Source of the DNA: an uncultured Clostridia bacterium
GTDB taxonomy: Bacteria; Bacillota; Clostridia; Oscillospirales; Oscillospiraceae
Reading direction: 5' to 3'
Length of the DNA stretch: 5,381 nt
NCBI GenBank assembly: GCA_946184215.1
Contig: CAMHER010000141.1
Location: 1-5,381 of the forward strand
Shown: positions 1 to 5,259 of the stretch, in pieces
How the letters are laid out: each line of letters opens with the position of its first letter
Position numbering within the stretch: position 1 is the stretch's first letter
Translations under genes and position numbers: made by a program
Notes under the pieces: generated by a model
What the model was told of the DNA's origin: nothing
The model's input: the letters and a program-made list of their open reading frames with translations, nothing else
Databases searched by the model: none

Positions 1-73
1 CCAGGTAGGTGTCAAGATCTGCCGCCTTGAACAGGCGTTTCATCAGGGTGTTTGTATTGACTTTGCTTGCCAT
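1..73 (-). CDS. N-terminal fragment of a probable XRE-like (helix-turn-helix) regulator, cut by the window edge
   Basis: Only the first 24 codons are inside the window; the gene continues beyond position 1. The ATG at 73-71 is preceded by GGAGG (CCTCC on the plus strand at 81-85) with 7 nt spacing, which makes this a convincing start even though the piece is very short. The visible peptide begins MASKVNTNTLMKRLFKAADL, a basic amphipathic start without signal peptide or membrane segment. From memory, this kind of N-terminus (KVNTNTLMKRLF) is found on small helix-turn-helix proteins of Clostridia, some of them near Ser/Thr kinase genes; that is recollection, not a search result, and the helix-turn-helix itself would lie outside the window. 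The gene lies 109 bp downstream of the larger regulator on the same strand, so it could be co-transcribed with it or have its own promoter; no clear -35/-10 pair is seen in the gap. Confidence 0.6.
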   Translation of the reverse strand, partial: MASKVNTNTLMKRLFKAADLDTYL

Positions 74-136
74 GTCCTCGCCTCCGAGTAAGAAGGATGT
101 GTCCAGCGTAAAAGGACGCACTTTTCGTACAACAAG

Positions 137-156
137 CTCCTTGCTTTTGCAAGGAG
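137..156 (-). terminator. Stem-loop after the regulator gene, possible weak terminator
   Basis: CTCCTTGC (137-144) and GCAAGGAG (149-156) form a perfect 8-bp stem with a 4-nt loop. It starts 27 nt after the stop codon of the minus-strand regulator. Read on the minus strand the stem is followed by CTTGTTGT, which is T-rich but interrupted, so termination may be partial and allow read-through into the gene starting at 73. On the plus strand the stem is followed by A residues and would not terminate. Confidence 0.4.
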
Positions 157-182
157 AAAACCATTTCACTGATACAAAGTGT

Positions 183-1997
183 TCACCGGATCAGCTTTTC
201 CAATGCCGCTATTGTCGAGCTTCTGTCTGCGGCATGGTTTTCTGTCAGCATGGAAAGGTAACCCGATACAGACTGGCTCAGAGAGGGATTGGAAAAGACA
301 AACGCGCCGTAAGGCCTTTTGCTGCGCAGAACGGCCACAGCATCCCCCGGCATAGCGATCTGAATCTCCCGGAACGGTGACTCAGCCAGCAGCGTCAAAT
401 GAAAATTCTTCTCGTTTCTGACAAGCTCTGTGATGGCCGCCAGGTGCTCGGCATATTCCTCCTGCGTATATTCCATCACGAGATCCAGCAGATCAAATCC
501 GAAATTGACGAACCGCGGCTGTCCCAAGCTGTCCTCCGGCAAGCAGAGGATCATGTTTACCGCATCCTGCTGAAGCAAAGCCTGAAACAGCTCTCGCTCC
601 CGGCGGTAGAGAGAAAGCACGAAGCTCCTGCGCGCCGGCTCAAGCTCCGCGCGGCTTAGGATCCGCTCCAACAGCTTCTCCGGCATAGTAAACACAGGAA
701 GGTCGGACAGCAGAAACGCTCTCGCCCCTTGCCCGGCAGAGCGGAACGACAGGTATTCCTCCCGTGACGCTTCCCGGTAGACCTTGAGAAACGGCGAGGT
801 GGCGGACAGCATGGCGGTATACTCCCGTTCGATCAGGCCGAGGCGCTTTGCATCCGTGATATATTCATACCATCGGCTCTCCCTGCCTCCCGTGGGGAAG
901 AAACCATGGATACAGGCGCTGCCGGACCGGAGAAATACCGTGTGGTAAAACCGGGCGTTTCGCTCTTTGCGAAAAACAAACGGCTCGATCCTTCCGGAAA
1001 CATACAGGGGCAGCCAGCTGCGGATCGCGTCGACCATCTCTTCTCCAATGCGGTCAACATTGTGGATGATCTTGATCGTCACACCACGGCTCACACACTG
1101 TGCCATCAGGGAAGACCACCGGGCATAATAAGCCCTGTCTCCGGTCATCCAGTCCATTGGCTCGTCGGAGTAAAGAAAAAGCTCGCCGTCCTCCCGCGCG
1201 GCGTCGGTCAGAAAGCGGATCACGGCGCTGCGCAGCCCTTCCGTGCCATAATAGCAGGCTTCAACCGGGTTCTCCGCCGCATCCGGGCTGGCAGAAAGCA
1301 GGCCTCCGCCCGGCTTGAACTCGTCCAGAGACCGCAGCAGCAGCCCGGCCATACCCGCGTTGTCCTCTTCGGAGGGCATCTCATAGAGCCACGCCGCCAC
1401 GGAATCGGCATTTAGCTGCGCTGCGCCCACGCCGCAAAGTGCGCCAAGCTCCTCTGTTTTTCCGACCTGCTGCGCACGGGAGAACAGCAGATCGGACAGC
1501 TTCTCCGCCAGCCGGTCATTCCCGTGAGGCGAATAAATACCGCTGCGGAAACGGCTGACAAGAGAGACGTCGATACTAAGCTGCGAGGCAAGTCTTGCGT
1601 TGGAAAGATCCAACAGGGCGGCAGCGCGATCCAGTCGCTCTCCAAAGGCCTGCCGCCGCTGTTTTCGCGCCCGCTTGCTTTTCGGCACGTCTGTGAGAGC
1701 TGGCAGGACGATCTCGTCTGTCTCATAGAGCCATGCGACTAAAGCAGGAAGCAGGGTCTCCCGTGCAGTATCCATACTGCCGCAGAGTTCCTGCAGCGCA
1801 GGCAGCATGTTTTCGTAGTCGGCATAGCCATAGATGCCGCTCACCAGCGAGGCGATGGAAGGGCTGCTGGACTTCGGTGAGCGCCTTCCGGTTTTCAGTT
1901 TGGAGATATTGCCCGACGAACAGCCGGCGTAACGGGCAATCTCCGTGTTGTTGCAGTGCAGAAGTGTGAATATGGCGGTTATCCTCTCTGAAAGCAT
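183..1997 (-). CDS. Large regulator with duplicated helix-turn-helix units and an uncharacterised C-terminal sensor-like region
   Basis: This encodes a 604-residue, probably cytoplasmic DNA-binding regulator. The ATG at 1997 is supported by AAGGAG (plus-strand CTCCTT, 2007-2012) 9 nt upstream. Residues 16-41 form a helix-turn-helix (NNTEIARYAGCSSGNISKLK...) and residues 132-157 a second (SNARLASQLSIDVSLVSRFR...). The two align without gaps, including the GN/SL-[IV]S-[KR] recognition-helix pattern and the final SP. Each is followed by the same pentapeptide AWLYE (88-92 and 202-206), so a unit of about 115 residues has been duplicated. A basic linker (KSKRARKQRRQ, about 106-116) joins them. Residues about 245-604 are a mixed alpha/beta region with no recognised catalytic motif; it holds YYGTEGLR (249-256) and TIKIIHNVDR (307-316) and may bind a ligand or partner. 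There is no membrane segment. The gene is divergent from the lipoprotein operon, and a perfect inverted repeat overlaps its own promoter, suggesting autoregulation. The DNA-binding role is well supported; the signal sensed is unknown. Confidence 0.9.
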   Translation of the reverse strand: MLSERITAIFTLLHCNNTEIARYAGCSSGNISKLKTGRRSPKSSSPSIASLVSGIYGYADYENMLPALQELCGSMDTARETLLPALVAWLYETDEIVLPALTDVPKSKRARKQRRQAFGERLDRAAALLDLSNARLASQLSIDVSLVSRFRSGIYSPHGNDRLAEKLSDLLFSRAQQVGKTEELGALCGVGAAQLNADSVAAWLYEMPSEEDNAGMAGLLLRSLDEFKPGGGLLSASPDAAENPVEACYYGTEGLRSAVIRFLTDAAREDGELFLYSDEPMDWMTGDRAYYARWSSLMAQCVSRGVTIKIIHNVDRIGEEMVDAIRSWLPLYVSGRIEPFVFRKERNARFYHTVFLRSGSACIHGFFPTGGRESRWYEYITDAKRLGLIEREYTAMLSATSPFLKVYREASREEYLSFRSAGQGARAFLLSDLPVFTMPEKLLERILSRAELEPARRSFVLSLYRRERELFQALLQQDAVNMILCLPEDSLGQPRFVNFGFDLLDLVMEYTQEEYAEHLAAITELVRNEKNFHLTLLAESPFREIQIAMPGDAVAVLRSKRPYGAFVFSNPSLSQSVSGYLSMLTENHAADRSSTIAALEKLIR

Positions 1998-2006
1998 GGC
2001 GGTTCA

Positions 2007-2012
2007 CTCCTT
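2007..2012 (-). promoter_or_regulatory. Ribosome binding site of the regulator
   Basis: AAGGAG on the minus strand (CTCCTT on the plus strand), 9 nt before the ATG at 1997. It fixes the regulator start at the first in-frame ATG. Confidence 0.75.
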
Positions 2013-2029
2013 CTTTCCGGCTCAAGGAC

Positions 2030-2059
2030 ACTATAGCATAGAGGACAACTTTTTTGCAA
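2030..2059 (-). promoter_or_regulatory. Extended -10 promoter of the regulator gene
   Basis: On the minus strand, TTGCAA (2059-2054) is followed after 18 nt by TATAGT (2035-2030). A TG dinucleotide is placed for an extended -10 (TGCTATAGT). Transcription should begin near 2023, giving a leader of about 26 nt that includes the ribosome binding site. The -35 and much of the spacer are covered by the 2043-2075 inverted repeat, so a protein bound there would be expected to block this promoter. Confidence 0.6.
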
Positions 2060-2075
2060 TGAAAAAAAGTTGTCC
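2043..2075. promoter_or_regulatory. Perfect 13-bp inverted repeat, candidate operator between divergent genes
   Basis: GGACAACTTTTTT (2043-2055) and AAAAAAGTTGTCC (2063-2075) are perfect reverse complements separated by 7 nt, centred at 2059. The repeat lies upstream of both predicted transcription starts (about 2023 on minus, about 2116 on plus), so it is not a terminator or leader hairpin of either gene. Its centre is about -36 from the regulator start and about -57 from the lipoprotein start, which would suit repression of the former and possible activation of the latter. The adjacent helix-turn-helix regulator is the natural candidate ligand (inference). The A/T tracts in the inner arms could also act as UP elements for RNA polymerase. 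Confidence 0.65.
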
Positions 2076-2080
2076 ACCTG

Positions 2081-2109
2081 TTGCTTTGGTATCCTATCAA
2101 CTGTACTAT
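2081..2109 (+). promoter_or_regulatory. Promoter of the lipoprotein / zinc-ribbon operon
   Basis: TTGCTT (2081-2086) and TACTAT (2104-2109) are separated by 17 bp, a good sigma-A type match. The predicted start is near 2116, leaving a leader of about 33 nt with a strong ribosome binding site. The -35 begins 5 bp to the right of the 2043-2075 inverted repeat, and the A7 run at 2062-2068 sits where an UP element would. Confidence 0.6.
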
Positions 2110-2133
2110 ACAAGTGGGTTATTATTGATAGGC

Positions 2134-2142
2134 AAAGGAGGT
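2134..2142 (+). promoter_or_regulatory. Near-perfect ribosome binding site deciding the lipoprotein start
   Basis: AAAGGAGGT lies 6 nt before the ATG at 2149. The reading frame is open upstream to 1945, but that extension would cross the promoter and the inverted repeat and would bury the signal peptide, so 2149 is the real start. Confidence 0.85.
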
Positions 2143-2148
2143 TACATT

Positions 2149-3660
2149 ATGAATAAGGTTAAACGTTCCGTGTACATCTTGCTTATGTTGACTCTATTGT
2201 TGACGCTTTGTGCCTGCGGCGGTACGAAAGCGGAGCCGGAGAAGCCTGTGCGGGAGACACCCGCCGCGACGCCTGCGGAAACGACCCGGGAACCGACGCC
2301 AGAGCCCGTCGTGACGGAGCAGGAAGCCAACGCCGGAGAGTATACCTTCCTATGCGCCAGATTCAGCGCCGCCTATATGGATCGGATGTATGCGCTCGGC
2401 GGCGCGGGAAGTGACCTTCCGGATCAATATGTCGCCATGCCGGATATGGTAGGCGAGACTGTGACTCTGGAAGCCGACGGCAGCGGCTATCTGTATTGGG
2501 GCGACAACAACCAGGGGCCGATCGACTGGTGGAAGATGGACGGTGACGCGCTGCAGTTCCAGGCAGGCGTCGCTGTGATCAACGGCACGATCGCCGACGG
2601 CCTGATGACGCTGACGATCGATGACGGCTTTTCCGCCCTCTTTGCCGCTCCGGGTGCGGATACTTCCGGCGTCGAGCCGATCACACTGGGAGAGTTTGCG
2701 TCTATGCTGCGGGGACCGGAGCCCGCCGCGTCCGTCCCGGCGGAGCTGCCCGTCGAGGGCGAGTATGAGCTCTTTGCCGTGGAATACGAAGGCGCGCTCG
2801 TGTATTCCGCCGACCTGGGAGTTTCCTCCACGCTTACATTGGCGGAAGGTGGAACGGGAACCATGACCTCAGATGATGAGGCCATGGATATCTCCCAATG
2901 GGCGGAAGAGGGAGGCGCGTTTTCCCTCACCCTGGCTGACGGCAGCTCCGCGGGCGGCAAGCTTCACGGCGGCGTCATTGAGCTTGACATCTACGGAACC
3001 GGATATATGATCTTCTTCTATGCCAAGGAAGGAGCCGACCTCTCCGGCTATGCGCCCATGACGATGGAAGAATACCGGAGCAAGCCGGAGTCCCTGCTGT
3101 ATGCGCTGTGGGCAGGTCTCGACCTGAACGCGGGCATTCATCTGAACTACGATATGCACACAGACTATATGGACGCCGACCAGAGCTATGACGTCCACGG
3201 GAAAGACGGCGTGTACTACTCCCGCCGCACGACCCGGGTGTCCGGCTTCGAAAATACGGTGGTGACCTTCTTCCGGGACGGCACGGCGTACAATCTCTAC
3301 CCGGATGATATGACCGGCATCATTGCCACGACAACGACTTCCTCTTATATTGCTGAAAATATCATGCTGATGGATCACCTGCTTTCGGATATCCGCGGCT
3401 GCGCGCTGCGGAAGGACTATACGACTCAGACGCAGGAGATCGAGGGCGTTTCCTATACGGTGGAGCTGTTTCCGGAGACGGACAGCACAGCCCAGGCGGC
3501 CTTCTATTTCAGGGATGACGGCCGACTGGTCTATTGCCTCAAAGGCGCCCCCGTGGTCGAAACCGTCGCGGAGATCGGGGAAACGGTTTATACCGTCTAC
3601 ACCATCGACGACGCCGTGAACGAAGCTCTCTTTGATATTACCGGCTACACGATCAAATGA
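2149..3660 (+). CDS. Secreted lipoprotein with two tandem beta-rich domains and a C-terminal domain, function unknown
   Basis: This encodes a 503-residue precursor. Residues 1-20 are a signal peptide (basic NKVKR, then a leucine-rich core), followed by a lipobox LCAC with C23 the likely lipidated residue, so the protein should be anchored on the outer face of the membrane. A Pro/Thr/Glu-rich linker (about 26-60) follows. Residues about 63-187 and 204-311 are diverged copies of one domain: GEYTF/GEYEL, TLEADGSGYL (106-115)/TLAEGGTGTM (230-239), and GADTSGVEPITLGEF (169-183)/GADLSGYAPMTMEEY (295-309). The predicted strand-rich pattern suggests a small beta-barrel or lipocalin-like fold (inference). 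Residues about 315-503 form a different domain with alternating strands (for example AFYFRDDGRLVYCLKG, 451-466). It loosely recalls lipoprotein-carrier or LppX-like folds, but no motif proves this. No catalytic residues are evident. The start is fixed by AAAGGAGGT. It is probably co-transcribed with the zinc-ribbon gene 69 bp downstream and controlled from the shared divergent region. Confidence 0.9.
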   Translation: MNKVKRSVYILLMLTLLLTLCACGGTKAEPEKPVRETPAATPAETTREPTPEPVVTEQEANAGEYTFLCARFSAAYMDRMYALGGAGSDLPDQYVAMPDMVGETVTLEADGSGYLYWGDNNQGPIDWWKMDGDALQFQAGVAVINGTIADGLMTLTIDDGFSALFAAPGADTSGVEPITLGEFASMLRGPEPAASVPAELPVEGEYELFAVEYEGALVYSADLGVSSTLTLAEGGTGTMTSDDEAMDISQWAEEGGAFSLTLADGSSAGGKLHGGVIELDIYGTGYMIFFYAKEGADLSGYAPMTMEEYRSKPESLLYALWAGLDLNAGIHLNYDMHTDYMDADQSYDVHGKDGVYYSRRTTRVSGFENTVVTFFRDGTAYNLYPDDMTGIIATTTTSSYIAENIMLMDHLLSDIRGCALRKDYTTQTQEIEGVSYTVELFPETDSTAQAAFYFRDDGRLVYCLKGAPVVETVAEIGETVYTVYTIDDAVNEALFDITGYTIK

Positions 3661-3729
3661 CAGCAGCATATGAGACGGTCAGGATCGAACAACCTGATCT
3701 GCGCTGATTTTACACCGGGAGGAGAAAAA

Positions 3730-4422
3730 ATGATTTGTCCCAATTGCGGAATGTCCATAAAGGACGGCTCCAGGTTTTGTGAGGAATGCGGCGCGAGGCT
3801 TGAAGGGCAGGCGGCTTCCCATGCGGACGCATTTTACGGATATGCTCCGGGGCCGGAGCGTCTCGCACCGGGCTATTCCCGCAGGCTCGAATCCGAGGCT
3901 GTTCTGGCGGCGCTGAGGAAGCAGAGAAAATCAACGCGGATCGTCGGTCTGATCGTGATCGTCCTCCCGCTGATCGGCTTTGGCGTCTACGGTGCGGTTT
4001 CCGACGCCATGGAACTCTGGCAGGCGATGTTTGCCGGCGTTGTGATCTCCGTCATCATGGCCGTAAGCGTGCTCATCGTCTCCCTGAAAAAGAGGCTGGG
4101 TAAGTCTTTTGAGGGAACGCTGACACGCAAAAAGCACGTTCGCCGCATCCATCGCTCCAACGACGGGTATCGAAACTCCCGGAACGACTATATCCTCTAT
4201 ATCACGGACGCAGACGGGAAACGGCATAAGAAACATACGACCCCGACCATATACAACTACCTGAATGAAGGCGACCGCCTTCGCTACCTTCCCCAGTTTC
4301 CGCTGCCCTTTGAGAAGTTTGACAAATCCCGCGATGCGGAGATCCCCTGCTTGTTCTGCGGCAGAATGAACCCGATAGAAAACGACAGCTGCGACTACTG
4401 CCGCAACCCGATCATCAAGTGA
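3730..4422 (+). CDS. Membrane protein with N- and C-terminal zinc ribbons
   Basis: This encodes 230 residues from the ATG at 3730, which is preceded by GGGAGGAG (3717-3724) 5 nt upstream. An in-frame ATG at 3670 exists but would place 20 residues before the zinc ribbon and lacks such a site. Residues 3-20 hold a zinc ribbon (CPNC at 3-6 and CEEC at 17-20). A Gly/Pro/Tyr-rich linker and a basic helix (about 51-70) lead to two membrane segments (about 71-91 and 97-119) with a short loop. Residues about 120-205 are a basic, strand-rich soluble domain (DYILYITDADGKRHKKHTT, 153-171, then GDRLRYLPQFPLPFEKF), which may resemble the SH3-like domains of DUF3592-type proteins (tentative). A second zinc ribbon closes the protein (CLFC at 207-210 and CDYC at 221-224). 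The hairpin topology puts both ribbons and the basic domain on the cytoplasmic side (positive-inside rule). A scaffold or partner-binding role is plausible; no enzymatic motif is seen. Confidence 0.88.
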   Translation: MICPNCGMSIKDGSRFCEECGARLEGQAASHADAFYGYAPGPERLAPGYSRRLESEAVLAALRKQRKSTRIVGLIVIVLPLIGFGVYGAVSDAMELWQAMFAGVVISVIMAVSVLIVSLKKRLGKSFEGTLTRKKHVRRIHRSNDGYRNSRNDYILYITDADGKRHKKHTTPTIYNYLNEGDRLRYLPQFPLPFEKFDKSRDAEIPCLFCGRMNPIENDSCDYCRNPIIK

Positions 4423-4423
4423 T

Positions 4424-4442
4424 GCTCTCCCAAAATGAGAGC
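4424..4442 (+). other. Small hairpin just after the zinc-ribbon stop codon
   Basis: GCTCTC (4424-4429) and GAGAGC (4437-4442) form a perfect 6-bp stem with a 7-nt loop, 1 nt after the stop codon. No T run follows, so it may protect the 3' end of the mRNA rather than terminate transcription. It could also be chance. Confidence 0.3.
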
Positions 4443-4545
4443 GACAGTATAGCTCGTTCCTGTTCAAATTTGAGCAACCTGTTGTACCTTATCGCTCAGC
4501 GCTCTTGTACAGCGCCAGATTAACTTGATTCTCAAACAAGAAAAC

Positions 4546-4585
4546 GTGCCGGAAGGAGCGCTCGTCTCTTTCCGGCACATTCTTT
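4546..4585 (+). terminator. Probable intrinsic terminator of the lipoprotein / zinc-ribbon operon
   Basis: GTGCCGGAAGGAG (4546-4558) pairs with CTCTTTCCGGCAC (4566-4578): a 13-bp stem with one G-U pair and a 7-nt loop, followed by ATTCTTT. The stem is strong and the T tract only moderate. On the minus strand the stem is followed by GTTTTCTTG, so it may work in both directions. It lies about 125 nt after the zinc-ribbon stop and no gene is seen in between. Confidence 0.6.
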
Positions 4586-4657
4586 ACTATTCAGATTTCT
4601 ATCATCGAACTATCGATCAACACACCGAGCATCAAAAAACGATATCTGGCAGGGAGC

Positions 4658-4882
4658 ATGAAAAAATGTCTCATTTCGCCCAGACGTATTTATAATTTCC
4701 ATGCTGCTGCAGCAGGGATTCCCGCGCTGGCTGCACTGTATTGGAAAAAGGCCACTTCGCAGGGGATGATCGCTGCGGTCATTGGCGGCTTTGTTACGTG
4801 CGCAGTCTGGAGAGCACTGGGATCACCTTTCCCATTACAGATGCGCTCATATTCTTCATACATAGCGGCTCACCTCGGTTAA
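4658..4882 (+). pseudogene. Remnant of a sodium:solute symporter (SSS family) gene
   Basis: The 74-residue reading frame is far too short for a transporter, whose usual length is about 450-550 residues. However, residues about 16-60 (4703-4837) match the pattern of an internal SSS segment: small residues, then LAALYWKKATSQGMIAAVIG and GFVTCAVW. In family members of the PutP/PanF type the equivalent stretch reads like LLxLYWKRATxxGAxAGMIxG followed by a membrane helix. The surrounding residues, including the ATG at 4658, do not look like the family. GGGAG lies only 1 nt from that ATG, too close to be a good ribosome site. After about 4837 the similarity fades, and a frame shift to +1 could carry it a little further. 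No other part of the transporter is seen on either side, so this is read as a decayed internal fragment, not a working gene. The family call rests on recognising the motif by eye. Confidence 0.5.
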
Positions 4883-5014
4883 AACCTCTGACACAACATG
4901 GCATATTAAACTCCGCCCAAGCTGCTTTTGTCAAGTCTGGCGCTCTGGACTGCTTTGCTGCCGAGCAATAGCGCAGACGGAGGGATGTTGGAAAAAAGCA
5001 CAAAAACTACTGGA

Positions 5015-5056
5015 ATGACAACGCGCTTTGTGGTAAGATCTATAATGGTTTATTAT
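5015..5056 (+). promoter_or_regulatory. Possible promoter for the gene starting at 5260
   Basis: A perfect -10 hexamer TATAAT lies at 5041-5046, but the best -35 (ATGACA, 5015-5020) is 20 bp away, longer than usual. An overlapping alternative is TTGTGG (5028-5033), 17 bp, TATTAT (5051-5056). Either would give a leader of about 200 nt before the ATG at 5260. The call is weak because A+T-rich DNA often contains such hexamers. Confidence 0.3.
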
Positions 5057-5132
5057 ATAAATCTATTTGTACAACTGAAACAAGGAAAACGGCATACAAA
5101 AAACGGCGATACCGTGTGAATTCAACATCCGA

Positions 5133-5192
5133 TCCTTTGCTGAAATACGAAAGCCGCTCGGCCTCAAAAGAAGCGCCTTAAAACAGCAAGGA
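5133..5192 (+). other. Possible structured leader RNA (long-range stem)
   Basis: TCCTTTGCTG (5133-5142) can pair with CAGCAAGGA (5184-5192) as a 9-bp stem with one bulged T, enclosing a 41-nt region rich in purines and short GC blocks. It lies within the predicted leader of the last gene and ends 67 nt before its start codon. It does not match a riboswitch class I recognise, and no T run follows. Confidence 0.25.
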
Positions 5193-5259
5193 CAATTCAT
5201 ACTGCACCACCCGTTGCGCATTCATGAAAAACATAAGAAGCCACAGGGAGCATTCACTC

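Larger units (their letters stand above)
4883..5259. other. A+T-rich gene-poor stretch upstream of the last gene
   Basis: No convincing gene is seen in these 377 bases. Short open frames here lack ribosome sites and recognisable composition. The stretch contains an A+T-rich patch (about 5040-5075) with -10-like hexamers and a possible long-range RNA stem (5133-5192). It is best read as the decayed end of the transporter region plus the regulatory region of the gene starting at 5260. Confidence 0.5.

Noticed and set aside
101..125. Overlapping short inverted repeats (GTCC/GGAC, GCGT/ACGC, AAAAG/CTTTT) upstream of the gene starting at 73
   Set aside because: Arms of 4-5 bp in mutually exclusive arrangements are within chance expectation; not called as an operator.
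9..380. 123-codon open frame on the plus strand at the left edge
   Set aside because: It runs antisense through two better supported minus-strand genes and their gap and has no recognisable features.
906..1415. 169-codon open frame on the plus strand within the regulator
   Set aside because: It lies opposite the conserved part of the regulator, has Arg/Gly/His/Gln-rich composition typical of a shadow frame, and no good ribosome site.
1945..2148. Upstream extension of the lipoprotein reading frame to an ATG at 1945
   Set aside because: It would cross the inverted repeat and both promoters, overlap the divergent regulator start and hide the signal peptide. The ATG at 2149 has a near-perfect ribosome binding site.
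2869..3669. 266-codon open frame on the minus strand opposite the lipoprotein
   Set aside because: It is an antisense shadow of a G+C-rich gene. The plus-strand frame has a signal peptide, lipobox and internal repeats; the antisense one has no ribosome site and no recognisable features.
3931..4467. 178-codon open frame on the minus strand opposite the zinc-ribbon gene
   Set aside because: The plus-strand frame carries two paired CxxC motifs and membrane helices; the minus-strand frame is its shadow.
4464..4515. Palindrome TCAAATTTGA (4464-4473) and small hairpin GCGCT/AGCGC (4499-4515)
   Set aside because: Short, with no T tract or second copy to give them a role; the stronger stem at 4546-4578 is the better terminator.
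4928..5119. 63-codon open frame in the A+T-rich gap
   Set aside because: No ribosome binding site, unremarkable composition, and it spans the putative promoter region.
5153..5162. Short hairpin GCCG-CT-CGGC
   Set aside because: A 2-nt loop is too small for a stable hairpin of this form.
4650..5253. Repeated 10-mer CAGGGAGCAT at 4650-4659 and 5244-5253
   Set aside because: A shared 10-mer is expected by chance in a window of this size, and both copies contain a ribosome-site-like GGGAG. Not evidence of a duplicated element.
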